Origin: Halocaridina rubra | Taxonomy: Eukaryota; Arthropoda; Malacostraca; Decapoda; Atyidae | Length of the DNA: 10,000 bases | Assembly: GCA_037179515.1 (NCBI GenBank) | Contig: JAXCGZ010022670.1 | Span: 90,001 to 100,000, forward strand | Reading direction: 5' to 3' | Part shown: positions 1-9,817 of the stretch, in pieces | How positions within the stretch are numbered: the stretch's first letter is position 1 | Layout of the letters: each line of letters starts with the position of its first letter | Position numbers and translations under genes: made by a program | Notes under the pieces: model-generated | What the model saw: only the letters and a program-made list of their open reading frames with translations | Databases searched by the model: none | Told to the model about the DNA's origin: nothing

Positions 1-73
1 TACCTTCCGGACTATAAATCAAGTCGCTATAAAGATAGGTTTATGGAACGATTTGAACTCTGCATCTCCAAAC

Positions 74-76
<3 letters not shown>
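1..76. other. unrecognised flank
   Basis: Short stretch before the first microsatellite. No open frame, RNA gene or repeat family is recognised in it. Confidence 0.5.

Positions 77-156
<80 letters not shown>
77..156. repeat. (AG)40 microsatellite
   Basis: Eighty bases of perfect AG dinucleotide repeat with no interruption. The lack of point changes suggests recent expansion. Read on the other strand it is (CT)n, the same motif as the tract at 2671-2770. Confidence 0.97.
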
Positions 157-1214
<1,058 letters not shown>

Positions 1215-1230
1215 GACAGAGGAACCGCCT

Positions 1231-1241
1231 TAGCGCAGTGG
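1231..1241 (+). promoter_or_regulatory. Pol III A box of the SINE
   Basis: TAGCGCAGTGG fits the tRNA A-box consensus TRGYNNARNNG at every defined position. In SINEs it is the upstream half of the internal Pol III promoter. Confidence 0.85.
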
Positions 1242-1275
1242 TTAGAGAACTCGACTCGGGAAGTGACAAACCTGT

Positions 1276-1284
1276 GTTCGAGCC
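1276..1284 (+). promoter_or_regulatory. Pol III B box of the SINE
   Basis: GTTCGAGCC matches the B-box core GTTCRANYC closely and lies 45 bases after the A-box start, the normal tRNA spacing. It would bind TFIIIC. Confidence 0.82.
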
Positions 1285-1348
1285 CACCGCGGAGCATTAG
1301 GAAGGGTGTCCAGCCTACTCTCTCCAAATCCAACCTGTCTGTGCCCAC

Positions 1349-1364
1349 CCCCATTCTAATGGGG
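1349..1364 (+). other. perfect inverted repeat in the SINE body
   Basis: CCCCATT at 1349-1355 and AATGGGG at 1358-1364 are perfect reverse complements separated by CT. In RNA a stable hairpin would use the outer 6 pairs with a 4-base loop. It lies in the tRNA-unrelated part, where SINEs often carry structures shared with their partner LINE. Confidence 0.7.
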
Positions 1365-1401
1365 ATAAATAGTGACAAATAAAACGGCAAATAACAACAA
1401 C

Positions 1402-1413
1402 ATAGGATTCTTT
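1402..1413 (+). repeat. candidate SINE target-site duplication, right copy
   Basis: ATAGGATTCTTT directly follows the SINE tail and pairs with the left copy at 1203-1214 (10 of 12 bases the same). Confidence 0.5.
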
Positions 1414-1670
1414 AATATAAATAAACTGATAGCGAATCCATGGTTATATAACAAAACAATAGATAAAACTGGCTTTGGGCAATATTTATCAGGCAATTTC
1501 AGGTCTTCTACCTTTTCTCTTTGTCAATGGATGGTTCCTGATGGAGTTAAAAAATTTCAACAAGCAGCATCTCGCTTCTCATTCATATTTTCCTCTTGAC
1601 ATAGTCCTTGACAGTGTTTAAAGTATAAGATGCAAATATAGTTTTCTTTATTCAGGAAAGTTAAATTAAG
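1414..1670. other. intergenic sequence, no gene seen
   Basis: About 250 bases between the SINE and the tail of the first LINE fragment. Open frames here are short and without recognisable domains. Confidence 0.45.
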
Positions 1671-2560
1671 CATCATCATAGGGAAATACTTACTCCTCTT
1701 ACTCCACTGGTCCTGGGGCCACGTGTTGATAGGTTTTGCCATGTTCTTCTCTCATGTTTTATGATCATCCAGTCTTCAGGATTCACTCCATATCGTCTGA
1801 TATCCTCTTGCAGGCATCTGCTCCAGCCTTTCCTTGGTCTCCCCAGTGGTCTGTCTCCAATTATATACGCCAAGAAAACTTTTATTATTTTTTTTTCATT
1901 CTCTCCTCCTCCATTCTTGCGATATGCCCTGCCCATTGTATTCGTGGTCTCTTGACAACCTGATATGTAGGGCTGCTTTGTTTGTTCTCTCAAATTCCAG
2001 TTGCCTCTCCTCCATTCCTGTGTGTAATGGTCATACGCTAGTCATGTTATTATTCTTACTAACTTATATTCAAAGTTTTAGAATCATTTTTCTTGTTCTT
2101 TAGTTAATGGTCACGATTCGCAGCTGTACATTAGGATTGGTCTTATGTTGTGTTGTTGACCTTCAGTTTTATCTTGTCCGATAAGGATCTTCTCTTAAGG
2201 AGCGTTATTTGACTTAAAAGGCATCTGTTAGCCGCTCCAATTCTTTCAATAATTTCCACATTCATTTTATTCTCTTTGTAATAGTCATCCCCAGGTATCT
2301 GAAGACCTCAACCACTTCGATTACCATCCCAGTAATACTGACATTTCCATCCAATCCCGTTCTCTTAGCTATCTCCATTCATTTTTTTTCTTCATTTATC
2401 GTCAGCCCTATTCTTTCTGCAGCTTTTCTAAAATTACATTTTAGACTTTCAGTTTCCCTCAAATTCTCTGTTATTATACCAATGTCATCTGCATAGCCTA
2501 GGCAGTTGACCGTCACTTCTCTAAACGTTATTCCTTCCGGCTTGTTTGTGATCATAGGCT
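1671..2560 (-). mobile_element. decayed LINE 3' half (RT palm to C-terminus)
   Basis: Reading the minus strand, this is the 3' half of a non-LTR retrotransposon polymerase gene. In order it shows the RT catalytic motif LGYADDIGIIT (YADD at 2484-2495), then LTINEEKK, FRYLGMTIT (the conserved FxYLG motif), RPILMYSCES with LTKEQEK (the 'RPVLxYGxExW' region), RIQWAGHIARM, and the C-terminal GRPRKGWSRCLQEDIRRYGV. A stop at 2379-2381 and several frame changes (about 2150, about 1950 and 1905-1920) mean no intact protein can be made, although both catalytic Asp codons survive. The coding part ends near a (CAT)3 at 1671-1679, which is GATGATGATG in element orientation and looks like a repeat-type LINE tail. 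The 5' end is truncated near 2560, the usual result of incomplete reverse transcription. The clade is unresolved; RTE-like is my best guess. Confidence 0.85.
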
Positions 2561-3154
<594 letters not shown>

Positions 3155-3155
3155 A

Positions 3156-3213
<58 letters not shown>
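3155..3213. repeat. poly-A followed by (AG)25 microsatellite
   Basis: A run of ten A (3155-3164) merges into (AG)25 at 3164-3213. The A run next to the dinucleotide could be the remnant of a retroposed poly-A tail that seeded the repeat, but no retroposed body was recognised upstream. Confidence 0.93.
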
Positions 3214-3215
<2 letters not shown>

Positions 3216-3365
3216 GAGCAAAGCATTAGCAGTCTCTTCCTCGGTGATTGTTTTTGAGGGTTTGTGGTATCAAGAATATGATGATAGCTAAATTTTGTAT
3301 TGAGTTGTGGTCACTACTGATCAATAGGATACTGCGTCAACTTAAAATTATCATTATTTTTATTA

Positions 3366-3421
<56 letters not shown>
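3366..3421. repeat. (ATT)n microsatellite
   Basis: About 56 bases of near-perfect ATT trinucleotide repeat. It is the same motif class as the tract at 511-644, read on the opposite strand. The frame through it gives only poly-Tyr. Confidence 0.95.
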
Positions 3422-3596
3422 CTATCATTTTGAAACTCTCGATACGGAATTATTTTAAAGAGAATTGCCCTTTCTAGAATGTATCTGGAAGTGCAAGCAA
3501 ACTGACCACTACATATTCGAATATGATAGATATTACAAATAATAATTTATGGATGCAAGAGATTTGTTTCCACACTAACTGAAATCCGTTTAATAG

Positions 3597-3815
3597 ATCA
3601 TCATCAACAACAAGCCATATCCACATATGGAGCGCCACCTTACCATGTCTCTTAACAGATTTAAGATGTCCCTCTGCCACTCCTATCACACCATCCAGAT
3701 ATATTTTCCTGTCTTCCTCTCGCTCTTCTCCCTTGCACCATCCCAGTCAATAGCACAGCCTCCATCTCATTCCTACGCATCACATGTCCAAGTACGTAAA
3801 GAAAGGAGAAACAGA
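3597..3815 (-). mobile_element. LINE C-terminal fragment
   Basis: On the minus strand this reads as the far C-terminal end of a LINE polymerase. It contains VLGHVMRRNEME, then LLTGMVQGRRARGRQ, matching the family pattern 'FGHVxRRxxLE…GxxxGRRxRGRQR'. After a frame change near 3712 it continues as YLDGVIGVAEGHLKSVKRHG. It ends at CAT units (about 3597-3606), which are GATGATGAT in element orientation, like the tail of the fragment at 1671. Only about 70 codons remain, so it is heavily 5' truncated and non-functional. Its protein sequence differs from the 1671-2560 fragment, so they are probably different families. The family is recognised by motif only. Confidence 0.7.
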
Positions 3816-4992
<1,177 letters not shown>

Positions 4993-5061
4993 TCGATTGT
5001 CCTGATGTTCAACGTAGTTATTTTGGATAACAGTGAATTATTAACATCACGGTGTCAGTGA

Positions 5062-5280
<219 letters not shown>

Positions 5281-5930
5281 CCTCTAGTTCTCTTTCCATT
5301 TGGCATCCAGTTCCAGCTCATCTTGGCAATGTGATTCTTAAACATTCTCCCCAGATGTCCCAGCCATGTCAACTGTCCTTTTTCAATTTTGTTTCACAGA
5401 GGAGCCACTCCAAGCATTCTCCTTATATAATCATTTCTGATTTTGACTGTTCTTGTTTTCTTTACAATAATTATAAGGGTTTTCAATATTACAGGCTTGT
5501 AACCTACTCTTATCTTAAATTGTCGAGGTCCAGCTCTTTGATCCATACATACATAATTAGAGTTGTAAGCACTCCTTCAAATTTGGCTTTTTGACTCCTT
5601 AGGAGCCTTCAAATCTTTCATAGCCTCTCCGTAATATCAGTATTGTTTTTATCGCCTTTGTTTGTAAAGATGCCTCCAAGATATTTGAATGATGCACTGT
5701 ACTTTATTTTGGTATTGCGTATTTCAATGTTTATTGGTTCTTGGGGTTCTTCAGCAATACTTAATATTTCTGCTTCCGATATATTAATTCTCAGTCCCAT
5801 CTCTCTTAAGCAATCATTCAAAAGAACAAATTTTCTCCCAAGCTCATCTTTACCATGTGTCCAGAATGCATTATCTCCGGCTAAAATCATGATGTCTCAA
5901 GTTATATTAATTTTCGTTTTAAAATCTTGA
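5281..5930 (-). mobile_element. LINE A, 3' part (RT palm/thumb to near C-terminus)
   Basis: Minus-strand continuation of the RTE-like element whose 5' part lies at about 6565-7350. A 90-codon open frame (5618-5890) reads through MILAGDNAFW, LLNDCLREMGLRINIS, a Glu-rich stretch and FKYLGGIFTNKGD, matching the RT region from the catalytic loop to the conserved FKYLG motif. The first Asp of the catalytic pair appears replaced by Gly (AGD at 5873-5881). Further downstream, in shifted frames with stops, come MYGSKSW, NDYIRRMLGV, KGQLTWLGHLGRM and NWMPNGKRTRG, where similarity ends at about 5281. The expected 'RGRPRxxW' ending and 3' UTR are missing, so the 3' end was lost, next to the TA/TG microsatellite. 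It is a dead copy. Confidence 0.82.
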
Positions 5931-5945
5931 ATTCATTCATTCATT
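5931..5945 (-). repeat. (ATTC)n tail of LINE B
   Basis: Three and a half ATTC units, which read as GAAT units at the extreme 3' end of LINE B on the minus strand. LINEs without poly-A often end in such short tandem units; this places the 3' boundary of B against LINE A. Confidence 0.7.
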
Positions 5946-5959
5946 TACCCTGGCTGTTT

Positions 5960-5974
5960 CCCCCAATTTGGGGG
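5960..5974 (-). other. palindrome in the LINE B 3' UTR
   Basis: CCCCCAA, T, TTGGGGG is a perfect 7-bp inverted repeat centred on one base. In RNA it could form a 6-bp stem with a 3-base loop. It lies about 15 bases from the tail, where LINE polymerases often recognise 3' UTR structure. Confidence 0.7.
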
Positions 5975-6564
5975 TAGTCGACATAAAAAAAGGCTACCTC
6001 TGTAAAATGCAGCCCCATGGTAGCAGCAGATACCCATCAGAGCTGCGTCACAATCACTCGCCACTCATTCCTATTCCTAGCACGCTCACTTGCTTCCCTC
6101 ACATCCATCCTCCTATCATTCAGGAATCTCTTTACTCCATCCATCCACCCAAACCTGGACCTCCCTTTAGCATTTCTCCCATCAACTCCCGCATTCATCA
6201 CCTTTTTCAGCAGTCTTTCATCTCCCATCCTCTCCACATGGCCAAACCATCTCAGAACATTCATATCTACTCTGGCCGCCAATTCTCTCCTCACACCTGA
6301 TCTTGTTCTCACCACTTCATTCCTAACCCTATCCAACCGAGATACAACAATCATACTCCATTTAGTTTCCGTGTCTCACTTACTTTCATACCCCATAACT
6401 CTGATCCATACATCACAGTTGGCACAACCCCTTTCTCATACAAAACTTTCTTAACATTCATTTCCACCCCTCTATTCTTCATCACTCCTTTAAATACACC
6501 CAACACTTTACATCCTTCACAGTATCCATATGTGCTATAATAAGCAGCGGTCCCTACGCTTCCC

Positions 6565-7350
6565 TGATGAACACCCGTTATCATTCGAGATCATTTTTCA
6601 CTGTCGTACCCTGTCCTTACATTAAGACATGGTTCAAATGTTCTTTTGATAGCAGCTCCCAGTCTATGAGCTATTCCATATACTATTCTTAGACACTTCC
6701 ATACTTTATTTCTTAGTACTGAATCGAAAGCTTTTTCCAGATCTATAAATGCTATGTATATTTGCCTCTGAAATACTCATGATCTTTCAATAATCATTCT
6801 TAGAGTGAAGAGAAAATTTGGTATACTTCGGTCTTTTCTATAACAATGGTGCTCTTCACCCCGTTGAGGTTCTATAAGATTTTGTGGTTTATTCTCTAAG
6901 ATACGTTCATATAGTTTGGTTGCATAACTTATTAGTGTTATACCCCTGTAATTCTCGCATTTTCCAGAATCACCTTTGCCTTTGTAGAGCAGTAATGTAA
7001 AAAGACGTCAAAAGTCCTCTGTTATTTCACTTTCCACACAAAATGTATTAATAATATCATATAGTCCTTGCTTCTCCAATTCACTACCAACTTTGTGCAG
7101 TTCTGTTGGTATATTATCATACACTGATATTTTCCATTTTTTATATCCTTCAGGAAACACTCAAATTCCTGCCTTCTGATAGCCTTCTTTCTCGATCATA
7201 GTGAAAAACATACTCGTCATCTTCGTATTCATCATATGTTGTTAACTTTAGTGGTTTACAGAAATAGTCTTTCCATATTTTATATATCTCTAGTGCACTG
7301 TTTCTAACAGTTGTATATTATTCTCTAGCCTGTGGATTTTATAATTTAAT
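6565..7350 (-). mobile_element. LINE A, 5' part (linker and RT fingers/palm)
   Basis: On the minus strand this reads from the linker before the RT domain into the palm. In order: IYKIWKDYFC and PLKLTTYDEYEDDEY; PTELHKVGSELEKQGLYDII; LLYKGKGDSGKCENYRGITL (NYRGI at 6939-6953); a region ending FTLRMIIE; FIDLEKAFDSV, with the motif-A catalytic Asp codon at 6741-6743; NKVWKCL; and finally TGVHQGSV, the start of the 'GVxQGxxLSP' block. Stops and frame changes occur in several places. The order and spacing are those of RTE-like and related LINE polymerases. Similarity ends at the 'LSP' position, just where LINE B begins, and resumes at 5930 after about 20 missing codons. The 5' side stops near 7350, close to the CA repeat and the start of the plus-strand LINE. 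Confidence 0.85.
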
Positions 7351-7361
7351 CATATCCTGTG

Positions 7362-7362
<1 letters not shown>

Positions 7363-7393
<31 letters not shown>
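7363..7393. repeat. (CA)15 microsatellite
   Basis: Thirty-one bases of perfect CA repeat at the boundary between LINE A and the plus-strand LINE. It is flanked by an 8-bp inverted repeat, TGTGTCAC (7358-7365) and GTGACACA (7404-7411). Confidence 0.95.
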
Positions 7394-7394
<1 letters not shown>

Positions 7395-7399
7395 GCGCG

Positions 7400-8309
7400 T
7401 TCAGTGACACACGGAATTGCTCCTCTTAAATTTTTAACTGTTTCGAGTGACTAAGTGCTTAGTGGAAAACTTTACCATAATTTCCATAAATCTGAAATCC
7501 TGCAGAGTATTGTGAGTACAAGAACTTATATTTGTTGTAAGACGAGACTGTTCATATTAAAGGAAAAAAAATTGAGAACTTTTTCGTGAGGAGAGAGAGA
7601 GAAGCTGCCGTCCAGTTCTGCCTTGAGGGAAATCTAGAAGAGTTGCCAGAGGTGGAGCCATCACATCACATTACCTAATTTTTTGTGTAAACTGGGGAAA
7701 GCTCTTAAGCCGTTTACCTGATCCTGTGGTTCTATATATTGTTCAAATCAGTATCCTTCCCATTTATATTAACTAGTTAGTTAGTTTGATACACGAAAAA
7801 ATTGAATAATAAAAGAAAAAAAAATACCAAATACCCACCTGTCAACAGTACTGAGTTAAGTTGCCAAGTAGTACAGCAGTCTTATTTTCTTCATTTTTTT
7901 TTTTTTTGCTTTTCTTTTAGCTTTCTCTTTTACTATTTTGTTATTTTGTATATATATATTGAGTTAAATGTAAAGTCTAATCCCGTGATAACATATCTTG
8001 GTTAGCAAGTCAGTTTATCAGTTAGGAAGAATATATAACAGAAACAGGTGGGTGCCACCTCAAACACAAATTCGAATTTTCCTTCAGGTTTGACTTTTGT
8101 TTTTCTTTTTCTTTTTATACTTAAATTACCATGGTCAAGTTTTTAAGTTAAGATGTGTGTTACCAGAAAGGAGACAAACTGAGTCACTAAATAGCACTTA
8201 TATGGAGATATACAAATTCTGTGTGAAGCTAAATTAGAAGTTTTTCTCTTTTCTTTTTTTTCCTCTTTCTCGTCTTCTTTCTATATTCTGTGAGAGGGAG
8301 AACATAAAA
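7400..8309 (+). mobile_element. probable 5' UTR of the plus-strand LINE
   Basis: About 900 bases of non-coding sequence immediately upstream of ORF1, with no similarity to the LINE fragments to its left. It contains several pyrimidine-rich runs (about 7885-7927, 8092-8120 and 8236-8285). The only sizeable frame, 7802-8005, is low-complexity Phe/Ser-rich and without a domain. TCAGTG at 7401-7406 resembles an arthropod initiator element, the start type used by several LINE families, but no downstream promoter element was found at the expected distance. The true 5' end could lie anywhere in this stretch, so calling all of it 5' UTR is inference from position. Confidence 0.4.
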
Positions 8310-9389
8310 ATGAAGCCATCTCTGTCCCAAACCTCTCCCACCCATGGGTCGGGAGAAGGGGTAGTCATCAGGGGACTTAAACAGAGAATCAAGAAGTTAG
8401 AGGAAATGGTTATAAGCCTTGATGATAAAATTCGGAATATGGATGGAGAAATGAAAGAGAATGAAACACTCAGAGAACAAATAAGATCTTTGGAGGAAGC
8501 AAATAAAACACAAGGGCAGGAGAGAAAGGAACTAGAAAAAAGAATAAAGAAGCTGGAAGGGGAAAAGAGTCAACTAGAATCTAGAATTTCTAAACAAGAA
8601 GATAAAAACAAACAGCTGAATGACAACCTAAAGGAATTAGATGTTAGTTCACTGCTCTCTTCTGAGAGAGACGAGATTGCTGCTTGGAATGTTCAGATTA
8701 AGGAAAACATTGAACAGTTCAGAAAAGAGTTCCAGGAGCTGAACATGGAAAATGATGCCATGAAAACGTCCTTTGCTGATGCACTAAAGGGGAATGTGGC
8801 AGTAAAAGAGGCCGTAAAGGTGGTGGCACTGGAAAACATACAAACAGTTGACTATAAAGAGACAGTAATCGAAAAAATGAAAGACGTTGTGATGGAAAGG
8901 GCAAACCCACTCATCAGACAGGCACTTGATAAGGAGAAGACAGTGGTAATCTCAGGCATAAGTGAATCCCAGGAGCCAACATGGCAGGGGAGACTTGAAG
9001 AAAATAAAACTAGCGTTGTAGACCTGATAAGAAAGCTTGGAGTAGTATGTGGTCCTGAGGATATTGTAAACATACACCAACTAGGTAAATATTCGAGGGA
9101 AGGAAAGCCGAGACCAACAAAAGTAACCTTTGAGAGAGGGGAAACATGTAGGGAAATATTGTTGAGAAAAAAAAGTCTAAAAGACCTTCAAGAATGCAAA
9201 GAAGTGTTCATTAGACGATACAGAACACAGGAAGAGATGGGAAAGATCAAAAACTTGTTGCAAGAGGCAAGAAGGTTAAATGATGAAAGAAATGAAGAGG
9301 AGAAGAAAAATTTTCGTTACAGAATACTTCCAGACAAAGGGGAGATAAAGAAGATAATGACAGAAGATCAGGGGATGGGGCCTCATTAA
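8310..9389 (+). CDS. LINE ORF1 protein (coiled coil, RRM-like, CTD)
   Basis: An intact 359-residue frame, the first protein of a CR1/L2/Jockey-type or L1-like LINE. ORF1 proteins of this kind trimerise through a coiled coil and coat the element's RNA as a chaperone. Residues about 21-110 and 120-150 are a charged Lys/Glu-rich heptad region typical of a coiled coil. Residues about 209-285 resemble the RRM-like domain of L1 ORF1p, starting TVVISGISES and later including IVNIHQLGK and RPTKVTFE. Residues about 286-340 (FIRRYRTQEEM, LLQEARRLN, NFRYRIL) resemble the C-terminal RNA-binding domain. No CCHC zinc knuckle is present: only three Cys occur (247, 280 and 296). The start ATG has A at -3 and no in-frame ATG lies upstream within the open frame. 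The intact frame suggests a young copy. The stop lies inside the open ORF2 frame. Confidence 0.88.
   Translation: MKPSLSQTSPTHGSGEGVVIRGLKQRIKKLEEMVISLDDKIRNMDGEMKENETLREQIRSLEEANKTQGQERKELEKRIKKLEGEKSQLESRISKQEDKNKQLNDNLKELDVSSLLSSERDEIAAWNVQIKENIEQFRKEFQELNMENDAMKTSFADALKGNVAVKEAVKVVALENIQTVDYKETVIEKMKDVVMERANPLIRQALDKEKTVVISGISESQEPTWQGRLEENKTSVVDLIRKLGVVCGPEDIVNIHQLGKYSREGKPRPTKVTFERGETCREILLRKKSLKDLQECKEVFIRRYRTQEEMGKIKNLLQEARRLNDERNEEEKKNFRYRILPDKGEIKKIMTEDQGMGPH
9296..9389 (+). promoter_or_regulatory. ORF1/ORF2 overlap with possible -1 frameshift site
   Basis: The ORF2 frame is open from 9296, overlapping the end of ORF1 by 94 bases in the -1 frame, and has no ATG near the expected N-terminus. 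Within the overlap, A AAT TTT at 9308-9314 lies in ORF1 codon phase and fits the X XXY YYZ slippery pattern. No convincing downstream pseudoknot was seen. Reinitiation after the ORF1 stop is the more usual LINE mechanism, so a frameshift role is speculative. Confidence 0.3.
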
Positions 9390-9391
9390 GA

Positions 9392-9817
9392 TTGTTATAC
9401 ACAAATGCTGATGGATTAGCTGGTAAGGCAGTAGAATTAAAAGATAGGATTCACAACAGTAAGGCAGATATAGTAGCAATTACAGAGACTAAGTTGAGTG
9501 AGGACATAAACAGTGTCACAGTTTTTCCTAAGGGCTTCAGAATACTAAGGGTTGAAAGATCTGAGAGGACTGGTGGAGGGATAGCACTGCTCATAAGTGA
9601 GAGGATTCAAGTTGAAGAAATAAACTTGGCTATAGAAAGTGAGTTCAGGGAATTTCTTGTTGCTCGCATAAATACTGGGTCAGAGAGCATTATAATAACT
9701 GTTGTATACAACCCACCAAGGAACCAAAATAGGCTTGAAATTTATGAGGAAAGTCATATAGGTACTATTGAAGTCATAAACTCAGTTGTTAACATGGCAC
9801 GGGAGAAAAAAATGTAG
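9392..9817 (+). CDS. LINE ORF2, N-terminal endonuclease part
   Basis: Start of the second LINE protein: the apurinic-type (EEP family) endonuclease that nicks target DNA to prime reverse transcription. The frame reads LRLLYTNADGL at the N-terminus, then ADIVAITETKLS, whose Glu (E32 counting from 9392) is the expected metal-binding residue, GGGIALLIS, and IITVVYNPPRNQ. These follow the usual EEP order and spacing. The 9392 start is a TTG and only a convenience; no ATG exists before the domain, and the frame is open back to 9296. It ends at a stop at 9815-9817, just after an A7 run, and the domain resumes in another frame at 9813. The downstream RT domain lies outside the window. A CR1/L2-type affiliation is inferred from the endonuclease wording. 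Confidence 0.85.
   Translation: MLYTNADGLAGKAVELKDRIHNSKADIVAITETKLSEDINSVTVFPKGFRILRVERSERTGGGIALLISERIQVEEINLAIESEFREFLVARINTGSESIIITVVYNPPRNQNRLEIYEESHIGTIEVINSVVNMAREKKM

Larger units (their letters stand above)
1215..1401 (+). mobile_element. tRNA-derived SINE
   Basis: A short interspersed element of about 187 bases. The head carries a near-perfect RNA polymerase III A box, TAGCGCAGTGG, at 1231-1241 and a B box, GTTCGAGCC, at 1276-1284. The 45-base distance between box starts equals the spacing of tRNA positions 8 and 53. The acceptor and T stems no longer pair well, so this is a SINE head rather than a working tRNA gene. The body holds a perfect 7-bp inverted repeat at 1349-1364 (CCCCATT, CT, AATGGGG). 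The tail is A-rich, ending in CAA/AAC-like units at about 1388-1401. Imperfect direct repeats at 1203-1214 and 1402-1413 may be the target-site duplication and, if so, define the ends. The parent tRNA and the mobilising LINE cannot be named from the sequence. Confidence 0.85.
5931..6555 (-). mobile_element. LINE B fragment nested inside LINE A
   Basis: A minus-strand LINE 3' end in two frames. The first (about 6555 to 6351) reads EGCKVLGVFKGVMKNRGVEM, KKVLYEKGVVPTVMYGSELW and ETRKLN. The second (6354-6037) reads VVSRLDRVRNEVVR, MNVLRWFGHVERM and FGWMDGVKRFLNDRRM, then RNEWRVIVTQL and a stop at 6037-6039. These are the standard C-terminal blocks of a LINE polymerase. At about 6350 roughly 25 bases seem deleted, removing the 'ExxxLRSM' segment and shifting frame. 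A 3' UTR of about 100 bases follows, with a palindrome at 5960-5974 and a short ATTC tail at 5931-5945 (GAAT in element orientation). The 5' end is truncated near 6540-6560. LINE A sequence lies on both sides, so B probably inserted into A. Confidence 0.85.

Noticed and set aside
1231..1290. A functional tRNA gene
   Set aside because: A and B boxes are present, but the T stem and acceptor stem do not pair and the sequence continues into a SINE body and tail.
1736..2103. Plus-strand frames over the first LINE fragment
   Set aside because: They are antisense shadows; the conserved RT and C-terminal motifs read on the minus strand.
3248..3433. Poly-Tyr frame through the ATT tract
   Set aside because: Microsatellite artefact with a short, unremarkable N-terminal stretch.
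5968..6454. 110- and 145-codon plus-strand frames rich in Ser/Pro/His
   Set aside because: Antisense to the well-recognised LINE B C-terminal coding sequence.
8719..9479. Minus-strand frames over ORF1/ORF2
   Set aside because: Antisense shadows of the intact plus-strand LINE frames.
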